A stretch of 64,000 nt of DNA from Butyrivibrio sp. CB08. Its GTDB lineage: Bacteria; Bacillota; Clostridia; Lachnospirales; Lachnospiraceae. Positions 46,265 through 55,138 of this stretch are shown piece after piece; positions within the stretch are counted from its first letter, which is position 1, and each line of letters starts with the position of its first letter. The notes beneath the pieces were generated by a model. It saw only the letters and a list, made by a program, of their open reading frames with translations. It was not told the origin of the DNA and made no database searches. The DNA lies in assembly GCF_003625485.1 (NCBI RefSeq), contig NZ_RAIR01000008.1:124001-188000 (forward strand), given 5' to 3'. The position numbers and the translations under genes were made by a program.

Positions 46265-46699
46265 TCATCCCCCTATGATGACAAGTTCTTCTTTACGTAC
46301 TGTTTTCTCCCCGTCTATATTTTCAATATGAAATGCGTTTAAGACCGGATCTGACTCATCCTGAAGTGAAAGTATCAGGTAGCTTGCTTTGCTGTCATTG
46401 GCCAGCCTTTTATCTTCCTCTGATGGCCTTGAAGGCGTTTCTGGATGTGAATGCCAGTTACCAAGTGGTTTTAGCTCATTCCTGCGCATATCCTTAATTG
46501 CAGCTAGCTGCTCAGCAGGATCGATACTAAAATGCTCATTGGTATGATCCACATTTGTAAGAAGATAGACCTTAGTTATATTGCGTATGCCGTCTTCACC
46601 ATCAAATCCTGCGATAAGCCCGCAAGCTTCATTAGGTCTTTCAGCTAAAGCATGTTTATATATTCTGTCATATTCCGACTTACTAATTGTTATTTTCAT
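46265..46699 (-). CDS. JAMM (Mov34/M67) family metallopeptidase
   Basis: 144 residues with the JAMM zinc motif: Glu in NEACGLIAG, then GNWHSHPETPSRPSEED (HxH...PSxxD). Bacterial members (Mec, QbsD, HcyD) trim ubiquitin-like sulfur carriers or release products from them. It follows the E1-like gene by 12 bases and precedes the sulfurtransferase fusion. The carrier in this operon ends GGGR, so the likely job is removal of the residue(s) after the diglycine. Confidence 0.9.
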   Translation of the reverse strand: MKITISKSEYDRIYKHALAERPNEACGLIAGFDGEDGIRNITKVYLLTNVDHTNEHFSIDPAEQLAAIKDMRRNELKPLGNWHSHPETPSRPSEEDKRLANDSKASYLILSLQDESDPVLNAFHIENIDGEKTVRKEELVIIGG

Positions 46700-46711
46700 C
46701 TTCTCTCCCGA

Positions 46712-47521
46712 TCAGTGCTTAAGTTCACATACAGGCTGCTCATAATCAATAAGCTCCGTAATTGTTGGTTCATCTGAGCAGACAGCACATCCTTTTCCGC
46801 GCGGCGGAAGCTTGATCTTGTGGAACTCCATCTTAAGTGCGTCATACGTAAGAAGATAACCTGTCAGCAGATCGCCAACACCGGTAATGAATTTGATTGC
46901 TTCCATAGCCTGAAGAGAACCAATAACTCCTCCCATGGCCCCAATAACTCCGGCCTGCTTACATGTAGGAACAGCATCCTTTGGTGGCGGATCCTTGAAG
47001 ATACATCTGTAGCATGGGCTCTCTCCTGGAATTACCGTTGTAAGCTGTCCTTTAAACCTTATTATTCCAGCATGGGAAAATGGCTTTTTTGCCATAACAC
47101 AGGCATCGTTTATAAGGAACTTAGCTGAGAAATTATCTGTCCCATCAATAATGAAATCATAGTCTTTTATCAGATCAAGAATATTGCTGCTATCCACAAA
47201 CTGATAATAAGTATTGACAGTTATATCAGGGTTTATCGCCTTCATAGTCTCCGCTGCTGATTCTACCTTCTTTTTGCCAACATCATTAGTTGTGTGGATT
47301 ACCTGTCTTTGAAGATTTGACAGATCAACAACATCAGCATCTACAATACCTATAGTTCCAACTCCAGCTGCTGCAAGATAAAGAGCTGCTGGAGCCCCCA
47401 AACCTCCGGCGCCTATGATAAGCACTTTGGCTCCTAGAAGTTTCTTTTGCCCCTTAACACCAATCTCTTTAAGGATGATGTGCCTGCTGTAGCGCTCAAG
47501 CTGTTCATTGGTAAAAGCCAT
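46712..47521 (-). CDS. E1-like adenylyltransferase (ThiF/MoeB/HesA family)
   Basis: 269 residues. The ATP-binding GAGGLGAPAALYLAAAGVG lies near residue 35, with the R-x-x-I adenylation region and two zinc CxxC pairs (CYRC and CAVC). VPTCKQAGVIGAMGGVIG contains the candidate catalytic cysteine. It adenylates the C-terminal glycine of a ubiquitin-like carrier. Its ATG overlaps the stop of the MoaD/ThiS-like gene by one base (TGATG), a strong sign that the two are partners. No molybdopterin or thiamine genes lie nearby. Confidence 0.92.
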   Translation of the reverse strand: MAFTNEQLERYSRHIILKEIGVKGQKKLLGAKVLIIGAGGLGAPAALYLAAAGVGTIGIVDADVVDLSNLQRQVIHTTNDVGKKKVESAAETMKAINPDITVNTYYQFVDSSNILDLIKDYDFIIDGTDNFSAKFLINDACVMAKKPFSHAGIIRFKGQLTTVIPGESPCYRCIFKDPPPKDAVPTCKQAGVIGAMGGVIGSLQAMEAIKFITGVGDLLTGYLLTYDALKMEFHKIKLPPRGKGCAVCSDEPTITELIDYEQPVCELKH

Positions 47522-47727
47522 CAGCGTCCACCTCCCATGAAATACAGAAATTCTACCTCATCTCCATCCTTCAGGCTGTAGCTGTCGAATACATCTTTAC
47601 TAATGAATTCCTCATTAACAGAAACAGTTACATATTCTGGCGTTTCAACCTTATCAATTTCTATAAGCTTTCTAATGGTCAACGCCTCATCAACATCTCT
47701 TTTTTCTCCACCAACTGTAATCCTCAT
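47521..47727 (-). CDS. MoaD/ThiS-like sulfur carrier protein with GGGR C-terminus
   Basis: 68 residues with a beta-grasp pattern (MRITVGGEKRDV...LTIRKLIEI...YVTVSVNEEFI...LKDGDEVEFLYFMGGGR). Normal carriers end in GG, but here an Arg follows, so it needs trimming before activation, as in QbsE or HcyS systems. AAGGAG lies before the ATG. It is the first gene of the sulfur-carrier operon. Which product receives the sulfur is not shown by the window. Confidence 0.9.
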   Translation of the reverse strand: MRITVGGEKRDVDEALTIRKLIEIDKVETPEYVTVSVNEEFISKDVFDSYSLKDGDEVEFLYFMGGGR

Positions 47728-47767
47728 AAGTTTTATCTCCTTACATCATTTAGTTATTTCTAGATTA

Positions 47768-47796
47768 ATGATATGAACATACTGATTCAGGAACAA
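47768..47796 (-). promoter_or_regulatory. predicted promoter of the sulfur-carrier operon
   Basis: Minus strand TTGTTC (47796-47791), 17-base spacer, TATCAT (47773-47768), about 40 bases before the carrier ATG. Confidence 0.5.
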
Positions 47797-47878
47797 TAAG
47801 ATAAAACCTATCTGTAACTATAAGGAACAATAATACCTCTAAAGCATTTTGGAAGACCCAAAATAAGCCAAAAATAAA

Positions 47879-48112
47879 GACGGACATCTCAAAATGAGAT
47901 GTCCGCCAAATTATTACTTTATTTACTTATTACTGCTCTTCTTTTTTCTTTCTCTTGATGAAGATCATTGAGAAAGCAATAGCTGCAGCAACAATGATTG
48001 TAATGATACTTCCAATGATGCTTGTATCAGATGTACCAGCTCTTCTTGCGCCAAGTACTGCTGGCTGTTCTGCAGGAAGCTGTCTCTGTGCGCCGAGTAC
48101 TGCAGGTGCTGG
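47879..48112. repeat. duplicated 3' gene segment, copy B
   Basis: Counterpart of 42787-43020, same length. It includes the terminator hairpin and the C-terminal codons of the 1764-residue surface protein. Confidence 0.85.
47881..47905 (-). terminator. intrinsic terminator of the 1764-residue surface protein gene
   Basis: Perfect 10-bp stem CGGACATCTC/GAGATGTCCG, loop of five, followed on the minus strand by TCTTTATTTTTGG. Confidence 0.82.
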
Positions 48113-51100
48113 AGCTGCTACATAGCTATCTGCGTCAGGATCACGAGGAATCCACTCATCGTCATCGCCTGTTGTGCCGATTGTAAGTGTACCATCAGCA
48201 TATGCTGGCAAGTAGTTATTAAGTACCTGCATTACAGGTGGAAGTTCATCATAACCAACTATGATGACATTATTACTTCTAAGCTGTAATCTTTCAGGAA
48301 GCTCTACAGGCTGTATATCACTATTATCAATATCAGCAAACGGAAGCTTAACATGGATTGCATACTTACCACCAGCTGACTCTCCTGGCTCACGATTAAA
48401 GATATAGAATTCCTTAAGGTAGTCATCAACTAGCTGCTGAGAATCCGCATCTGATCCCAAGAGACCAGAAACTCTTGCTGTAAATACAGGATCTGATGCT
48501 CCATAATCCTTATACTTATCATCTGCTGTGATTGTAAGTGTTGCAGGAGTAATTGAAAGCTTACCTACTACGTCATTAACTTCAATATCTGTCTTGAATA
48601 TACCTAAATCTGTAATGTCCTTATCACCAAGCTTGAAAGAAATATTCTTAACATAGATATCATAATCTCTTACTCTTGTTCCTTTGCCACCTGCAAGATC
48701 TACTGTAACCGAATACTCTCTGCCATCAACAGTGATCTTCTTGGTCACTGACTTAGCAACTTCCTGCTCTTCTCCAGTGTACTTTCTCTTAACTGTGTCT
48801 GTAGAAATATCCTCAAAGAGCTCTCCCTCAGCTGCATAAACTGTAAGAGTTCCAAGTGACATTGCCTTGTCAAGTGAAGCCATAAGTGTGTTATAGTTCG
48901 CACTGTTTACGTTAAGTGCTGTAAGAGGCTCATCTGAACCTTCCATGTATATTACAAGATTAAAGTCAATATCTGCTGACTGCTCAGTAGCATTATAAAC
49001 CTTCTCGTAATCGAAGCCGTCTCCCTCAGTGTTGCCCTTAAGCTCAAGAACGACATTGTAAGGAGTCTTGTCAAAGCTTCCCTCTACACGAACGTCAGAA
49101 GCAGGCATCCTGAATGCTGTTGCAGAAGTCTGTGTTCCATCCTCACCAGTTAACAGCTTCTTGAAGAACAGTAAGAAGCTTGGAATAGATGTTGGTGTTG
49201 CACTTACCGCTGTAACTTCCTGTCTAAGCGCTTCTCCATTTGATACAGGACGTGCCTTCCATCCCTTGAATGTATAACCAGGAGCCTCTGCATCTGCTTC
49301 TACAGTTACAAGCTGTTGATAACGATACTTCTTGGTGTAACCAGCAAGCTCTGCTTCAGTAGGGTCTACAATCTTAGGAATGTCATCTCCAACATACGCA
49401 TAAGTTACTTCATAAACTTTTCTGTCGTAGTAAACCTCGATAACAAGTTTGTCATCCTCAGCAGGAACTGCAATTGCTGGAATTGTATCATCCTTGCCAT
49501 ACTCTACAGCATCTGATCCAGTTAAAAGAACCTTTGTCTTAGCATAATTGAATCCAACATACTTATCATCAGATCTGTCGGCATCTTCATACCTAACGTT
49601 CTCTGTATAGTTTCCGGTTCTATCAAGCTTGTCTGCCTTAACCTCAGTATAATCATCATTCTCAGCATTCTGCTGGAAGTACTTGATGGTGTACTTGATA
49701 TTCTTCTTGGTCTCAAACTTACCAACAAGTTCTGTATCTGCTGTGATTACAAATGTTGACTTTTTGTCGCTTCCAAGATACCAGCCTTCAAATGTGTATC
49801 CTGTTGCAGTTACTTTTGTAGTATCAACTGTTACAGTCTGTCCATATCTGTACTCTGTTTTATCTACAGGTGCATTAGCAGGAGTGATACCCTTAACTGC
49901 ACCTTTCTTATCGTCATAGTTATATGTAACCTTGTAAGTATTTCTCTTGAAGTAAACTTGGATTACAAGGTTGCCATCAGCTCTTACTTTGATGTCATTA
50001 TCATCTGTAATCTTTGAATATTTATCACCAGTTAAGTTTGCTTTGGTTTCAACATATGCAAATCCACTTTTTACCTCACCAAGAGCAAGAATATTGTCTC
50101 TGGATTTATTATATGTAGCTGTTTCTCCAGTCTTCTTATTAGTAAAAGTCTTGGTGGCTGTAGATACCAAAGTATACTCAGCATTATCAACATTCTGCTT
50201 GTAATACTCAACTTTATACTGTGCAAAATCAGCTTCCCACTGTGCTGTGTAGGTTACTGTCTTTGTAACTTTCGGAAGCTTCTGATCTTTTGAATAAAAC
50301 TTATTATTCTCTGCAGAACTCTTCCATCCAGTAAACTTATATCCAGTTCTCTTTGGAATGCTTGTATTATCGCCAGCCACAAACGCTGGAGCATCTGAAT
50401 CCTTATCTACTGTATATTTCTGATCAGCAAAAACAACCTCATTATTCACACCATCAGTGTAAGTAACGTCAAACTGTACTACCTTTTTGAACTTTGCATA
50501 AACTGTCAAACTGGAAGTAACAGTTGTCGCTGTAAATGGTTTTGTACAATTCTGGTCTGTAAAGAATCCAATAAACTCATATCCATTCTTATAAGAATCC
50601 ATAGAAGGATGAATTATTGTATATTCATCAAAGTATGAAACCTCAGTAAGCTTCTTGTCGCTGATATTAGCTATCTTCGTATTATTTTCATAATACTCAC
50701 CAATATACTCAATGTTATTCGTAGCAAATCTTACATCCAAATGATAAGCAAACTTTGTATAACCATCTGGAATTTTGATGTTTGTCTTTCCAGCATTTGG
50801 TCCCGACTGTTCAATATGTTCAGGATCATCTCCCTGACTCTGGTTATTCCATCTAAAGAAAGCGGTCTTGTAAGACTTCGCATGGCCATCAGTATCAAGT
50901 TTTATCTTGCTCTTGTTAGCAACAACTGTATTGCCTTTATTGGCAAGGCCTGCATTCTGAAGGTAACTTGTATCAATCGAATCAATTGCATTGATCACAG
51001 TACTAACATTACCTCGAAGACCTGCATCTACAGTTGCCTGATCAATCCAAATTACACCAAGCGGGAAGTAGCCATCGTCCTGAACCCATCCAAGTTTAAG

Positions 51101-53224
51101 CTGATCACGAAGCTTAGCGTTATGATCAGTCAAAGAAGATGAGCTGATTCCATCTGTCGCATAAACAGCAACCGGGATCTTCTTTTCTTTATATGTCGCA
51201 TATACTGTAATGTCTTTTGTAATAGGATCTGTAAACTTAAAATCTTTTGTTGGTTTGCTATCAGTTTCTTTATTCTTAACTTTCCAACCAGCAAAAGTCT
51301 TGTTGCCCTTATCCTTAGGTGTAGCTACTACAGTAGCTGTTCCGCCTTGATATACTATCTGATCAGGAGAGATTGTTTTATTATCATCTGCATCCTTAAA
51401 CTTTACAGTATACTTCTGCCAGATAGCATAAACATGTGTAGTCTTACCATTTTCAACTTCTACTTCAGTCACATATTGTGTAGCATTTGGTGTTGTTCCC
51501 CAGCCAAGGAAAGTACAATCAGAATTAGGTCCGGTAACAACAGTTGCATACTGAGCCTTCTCAACAAGAGCAGCAGTCTTCTTGCCACCCTGTGTCTGTG
51601 TCTCCCAGTTTACAGAAACATCTTTTGTTGCATCACTGCCCCAGTTATTGTGGTACTGTATCTTTGCACCATAGTTGAATTTCTCACGGAAATTAAACTT
51701 ATAGTCAAAGCCGAATTTTTCCTGACGATAAGTATGAGAATTAATGCATCTCTCGTATGCATTTTTATTATCTGCTTCGGTGCATGTATATTCGTATACC
51801 TTTTTATTATTTGAACTGCCTGGACCAGCTCCAGGTCTAGGTCCAGGGCCAAAACCAGGACCTGCAGATGCTGCATCTTCTACCGTTACATAAAAGATGA
51901 TTGTGTCTGATGTACTAACAGAAGAGATGGTAGTTTTATCTTTCCCTTGGCCTTTTGATGCAGGAAGAGAAAGTCTCTTCTCTACGACTCCAAGATCATC
52001 CTCAGTAACGCCTGCACCCATTTCAAATACTTTACCATTGATTGATACTTCTACCTTCTTAACCTTAGGCATTTCGTCATCTGTAAATCCAAGGTCAATG
52101 TGGTCAGTTGTGACATACGCTGTAGGATTGGTGCTATTATAGAAAAATTTTACCGCTTCAGAAGAATTAGGATTTACATATTGATCATATTCACTGCCTT
52201 CCACACTAGCATATAAATATCCATCCCAAATATAGAAGAAATTGATATTCTTATCATTTATAGTAGCATGATCAAAAGTATAGCCATTCATAATCGGAGC
52301 AACAGCTGCCGGATACTGATATGGCAAATCCCAATCAGACTTCATATTAATCTTACGAATGGAATTATCTTTTTCTATCGCATTTCCATTAATGTCATAA
52401 ACTCCTGCATTGATATTTACATATCCATACCAATAATAGAGAGTAACCGAATAGATGGAGAAATGCTCCGCGTCAAAACTGATCTCAGTTCCTTCCTCAA
52501 CAACCTCAGAAACAGACTCCGCTTCTGTCAGTTCATCATTAACGTGATAAACTTCCATAGCAACAGCTTTAGGAGCCGCCTCTTGAATTCTTGAAAACTT
52601 AACATCTACAGTTCCATCTTCTGGTTTATATACCTCACCAGTCTCCTTTGAAACTATAGTAATATCATATGAAAAAGTCTTCTCAACCTTTAAGTTATCT
52701 CCGAGTTCATCATCAATAAGTTCTTTAATCTGAGCTTCATCCTCATCTTCAACTTTATATATCTCAAGAGTTGCATCATCAGGAAGTACTTCCGGATCAG
52801 CATATAACGAGATCACGATTCCATCGATGGTCTTGCTCTCCTTGAATTCCTTTTCTCTGACTTCCTCAGCCTCTTTCTCTTCTTCCTCAACAGCTTCCTC
52901 TACTAATGCAGGATCTGTACCCTCAACATCAGTTCCTGTTGTGGAAGCGTCATCGTTTACTACTTCCTCGTTTTCACCTGCTCCAGTGCCTTCGCCTGCA
53001 GTAGGTGCTGTAGTAGTCTCCTCTGTAGACTCCTCAGTTGAAGCCTCTGACACTACTGGAGTCTCGATTTCTTCTTTTTCAACAGTATTGATAGTACCCT
53101 CAGTATCAATTACTGTCTCTTCTTCTGTAGCAAACACCTTAGCTGTTGTAAGATCACTGCTGAATGTAGTGATTACAACTGCAAATGCCAGAAGAAATGC
53201 CAACAATCTGTTAATCTTCTTCAT
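47930..53224 (-). CDS. giant InlB-repeat surface protein with VLGARR-type C-terminal anchor
   Basis: 1764 residues, the largest gene here. A signal peptide precedes a Glu/Thr-rich acidic segment (~40-140). Beta domains and a Gly/Pro-rich hinge (GPGFGPGPRPGAGPGSS) near residue 460 follow. Then come several InlB-B/Flg_new-type repeats with FxGW...A-W cores (FLGWGTTPN, FAGWKVKN, FTGWKSSAE, FEGWYLGSD) and two related YKVEYYKQN/YTIKYFQQN modules. An MBG-like domain (ITPATLTITADDKYKDYGASDPVF) lies near the end. The tail has PAVLGAQR, PAVLGARR, a membrane helix and KRKKKEEQ, without LPXTG. GAGGAGGAG precedes the ATG. Probably an adhesin displayed on the cell surface. Confidence 0.9.
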   Translation of the reverse strand: MKKINRLLAFLLAFAVVITTFSSDLTTAKVFATEEETVIDTEGTINTVEKEEIETPVVSEASTEESTEETTTAPTAGEGTGAGENEEVVNDDASTTGTDVEGTDPALVEEAVEEEEKEAEEVREKEFKESKTIDGIVISLYADPEVLPDDATLEIYKVEDEDEAQIKELIDDELGDNLKVEKTFSYDITIVSKETGEVYKPEDGTVDVKFSRIQEAAPKAVAMEVYHVNDELTEAESVSEVVEEGTEISFDAEHFSIYSVTLYYWYGYVNINAGVYDINGNAIEKDNSIRKINMKSDWDLPYQYPAAVAPIMNGYTFDHATINDKNINFFYIWDGYLYASVEGSEYDQYVNPNSSEAVKFFYNSTNPTAYVTTDHIDLGFTDDEMPKVKKVEVSINGKVFEMGAGVTEDDLGVVEKRLSLPASKGQGKDKTTISSVSTSDTIIFYVTVEDAASAGPGFGPGPRPGAGPGSSNNKKVYEYTCTEADNKNAYERCINSHTYRQEKFGFDYKFNFREKFNYGAKIQYHNNWGSDATKDVSVNWETQTQGGKKTAALVEKAQYATVVTGPNSDCTFLGWGTTPNATQYVTEVEVENGKTTHVYAIWQKYTVKFKDADDNKTISPDQIVYQGGTATVVATPKDKGNKTFAGWKVKNKETDSKPTKDFKFTDPITKDITVYATYKEKKIPVAVYATDGISSSSLTDHNAKLRDQLKLGWVQDDGYFPLGVIWIDQATVDAGLRGNVSTVINAIDSIDTSYLQNAGLANKGNTVVANKSKIKLDTDGHAKSYKTAFFRWNNQSQGDDPEHIEQSGPNAGKTNIKIPDGYTKFAYHLDVRFATNNIEYIGEYYENNTKIANISDKKLTEVSYFDEYTIIHPSMDSYKNGYEFIGFFTDQNCTKPFTATTVTSSLTVYAKFKKVVQFDVTYTDGVNNEVVFADQKYTVDKDSDAPAFVAGDNTSIPKRTGYKFTGWKSSAENNKFYSKDQKLPKVTKTVTYTAQWEADFAQYKVEYYKQNVDNAEYTLVSTATKTFTNKKTGETATYNKSRDNILALGEVKSGFAYVETKANLTGDKYSKITDDNDIKVRADGNLVIQVYFKRNTYKVTYNYDDKKGAVKGITPANAPVDKTEYRYGQTVTVDTTKVTATGYTFEGWYLGSDKKSTFVITADTELVGKFETKKNIKYTIKYFQQNAENDDYTEVKADKLDRTGNYTENVRYEDADRSDDKYVGFNYAKTKVLLTGSDAVEYGKDDTIPAIAVPAEDDKLVIEVYYDRKVYEVTYAYVGDDIPKIVDPTEAELAGYTKKYRYQQLVTVEADAEAPGYTFKGWKARPVSNGEALRQEVTAVSATPTSIPSFLLFFKKLLTGEDGTQTSATAFRMPASDVRVEGSFDKTPYNVVLELKGNTEGDGFDYEKVYNATEQSADIDFNLVIYMEGSDEPLTALNVNSANYNTLMASLDKAMSLGTLTVYAAEGELFEDISTDTVKRKYTGEEQEVAKSVTKKITVDGREYSVTVDLAGGKGTRVRDYDIYVKNISFKLGDKDITDLGIFKTDIEVNDVVGKLSITPATLTITADDKYKDYGASDPVFTARVSGLLGSDADSQQLVDDYLKEFYIFNREPGESAGGKYAIHVKLPFADIDNSDIQPVELPERLQLRSNNVIIVGYDELPPVMQVLNNYLPAYADGTLTIGTTGDDDEWIPRDPDADSYVAAPAPAVLGAQRQLPAEQPAVLGARRAGTSDTSIIGSIITIIVAAAIAFSMIFIKRKKKEEQ

Positions 53225-53344
53225 GGATTAACTCCTCCTCAAAATGAATAAAAAGTGAAAATTTTGTGAACACACACAATATATAGTAGAACAATACCAA
53301 TCATATAAACCATCATATTTGGCTCAAATTTTGTTAAAAAGAAA

Positions 53345-53404
53345 AAATTGCGGCGTTTTTTTACACAATTTCGATAAAATCATGTAATAAAGACGTCGCA
53401 ATTT
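53345..53404. promoter_or_regulatory. inverted repeat upstream of the giant surface protein gene
   Basis: AAATTGCGGCG (53345-53355) and CGTCGCAATTT (53394-53404), one mismatch, separated by 38 AT-rich bases in the 235-base gap between the flippase stop and the surface protein start. It could be a paired operator; no promoter is clear. Confidence 0.3.
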
Positions 53405-53459
53405 GTTAAACCATATATAATGTATGATTGGAGTTGTCAGACAACTAGATATTCCGCTT

Positions 53460-55121
53460 TTACAGAATATGAATTTTCTTAAGAAGAGATACAATACTAC
53501 TTCCCTTAGGGAATCTTCTGATATCTTCCTCCGAAGCACCTCCAGACTTTATCAGAACAGCGAAATAGATAAAAGCTGCAAAGAATACTGAAACAAGTGT
53601 TGAAAAGAGATTTACGAAGTATTCTGATCCAATGAGCATCCTAAACAGGAAAGCACACAGCTGATAAATTCCAAAAGCCGCCGCCCCCATTACTGTTGAA
53701 GCAATTACCGGGAACATATAAGTCTTTTTGAAATCATTATTAATAGGAAGATTCCGTTTCATAACGAAGTTATTTAGCAGACACATTACAAGGGAATAAA
53801 GGATTGTCACGATACAAAGTGCCACATACCCAAGATCTGTATAAATAAGAAGAAGTGTCAAAACTCCGCTCTGAAGAATAAGAGCCAGCGCCGCATTAAA
53901 TACAGGCGCATTAACCTTACCAATTCCCTGAAGGACCGCATTGGTTACTGTAGACAGAGAATAGAAAATAACCGTTATTGCAAGAAGCATCAAAAGAAAT
54001 GACGCTTCATCAATGGACTTTTTCTGAGGGAACAGGATCATCATGACAGGCTTAGCCAGAGCGAAGAGCCCCACTGCACATGGGATTGAGATCATAAGGA
54101 TAACTCTGGTAACTCTTGAAACTGTAGCTCCAGCACCTTTCACATCTCCTCTTGCATAGGTTGTAGATACTTCAGGGATCATTGCCATAGCTGCAGCGGA
54201 AGCCAGAGCTATAGGAAGATTGGTGATGACCATTGCCTTCCTTGCAAAGATTCCGTACTGATAAGCAATGGTACTCTCATCCACGCTCTTGAAGTGGAAC
54301 AGGATCCTGCTAAACAAAGTAGAATTCAGGAAAGTTGAAAGGTTATAGATACAGGTACTAAGGATAAACGGTGTAACGATCATGAAGATCATCTTAAAGA
54401 TCTGGCTGGTTGGCAGTTCCTCATGCTGATCCTTTTCAAGTCCTTCCTTGACTCTTGGCCTGTTATATCTGTAGACAAGGAACATAAAGATAAGGGCAAC
54501 CAGGACACCAGAGCCTGTTCCTATGGCAGAACCTATAGCTCCGTAGACAGCTCTTTTGACCGGATCCTCATCTCCTGCTATGCCAGTAAGGATAAGTGCT
54601 CCACCAATACTTACAATGGCGTTAAAGACCTGCTCAATAAGCTGAGAGAGAGATGTTGGAATCATGGTCCTGTGGGCCTGGAAATAGCCTCTGAGAACTC
54701 CAAGAAATCCAAACAGGAAAATGGTTGGAGCAAAGAATCGAAGGACTGTTGCGCTTCTGCCAGTCACAAGTACGGGCGCAGCAAAAAACAGCACAAGACC
54801 GCCGACACCGCCAACTACCGCCACATAAACAAGGGCGCACCTAAAAATCTTGTGGGCGTTTCGGTACTCTTTTACCGCAAGCTTGCCTGATATTATCTTG
54901 GACATTGCAGATGGAATACTATAGGAAGAAACTAATAAGACTATTGTATAGACCGCATAAGCAGCAGCATAATAGCCATTACCTTCATCTCCGATAATGG
55001 CTGCCAATGGACTACCATAAAGAAGGCCGATGATTCTTGATATTATGCCTGCAATAGCAAGAATACCGGCCTGCACAAATAGTCCCTTTTTGGAATTATC
55101 TAATTCTGCGCTACTCTTCAT
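53460..55121 (-). CDS. MATE/MOP-superfamily flippase (SpoVB/MurJ-like polysaccharide exporter)
   Basis: 553 residues with about 14 membrane helices. The N-terminus GLFVQAGILAIAGIISRIIGLLYGSPLAAIIGDEGNGYYAAAY is typical of SpoVB/YtgP-type flippases, which move lipid-linked cell wall or polysaccharide precursors outward. It begins 17 bases after the glgA stop, and no clear Shine-Dalgarno sequence precedes its ATG, so translation may depend on coupling to glgA. Confidence 0.92.
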   Translation of the reverse strand: MKSSAELDNSKKGLFVQAGILAIAGIISRIIGLLYGSPLAAIIGDEGNGYYAAAYAVYTIVLLVSSYSIPSAMSKIISGKLAVKEYRNAHKIFRCALVYVAVVGGVGGLVLFFAAPVLVTGRSATVLRFFAPTIFLFGFLGVLRGYFQAHRTMIPTSLSQLIEQVFNAIVSIGGALILTGIAGDEDPVKRAVYGAIGSAIGTGSGVLVALIFMFLVYRYNRPRVKEGLEKDQHEELPTSQIFKMIFMIVTPFILSTCIYNLSTFLNSTLFSRILFHFKSVDESTIAYQYGIFARKAMVITNLPIALASAAAMAMIPEVSTTYARGDVKGAGATVSRVTRVILMISIPCAVGLFALAKPVMMILFPQKKSIDEASFLLMLLAITVIFYSLSTVTNAVLQGIGKVNAPVFNAALALILQSGVLTLLLIYTDLGYVALCIVTILYSLVMCLLNNFVMKRNLPINNDFKKTYMFPVIASTVMGAAAFGIYQLCAFLFRMLIGSEYFVNLFSTLVSVFFAAFIYFAVLIKSGGASEEDIRRFPKGSSIVSLLKKIHIL

Positions 55122-55138
55122 GTTGTAAAGATAAGTTA

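Noticed and set aside
45147..46331. 394-residue plus-strand open frame antisense to the sulfurtransferase
   Set aside because: It overlaps a three-domain protein with clear cysteine motifs on the other strand. Its own translation is Ser/Pro/Ile-rich without recognisable domains, as expected of a shadow frame.
47930..53224. Repeats within the giant surface gene as a possible CRISPR or DNA repeat array
   Set aside because: The repeats are divergent protein modules (FxGW cores) with irregular spacing; no short identical direct repeats with spacers are seen.
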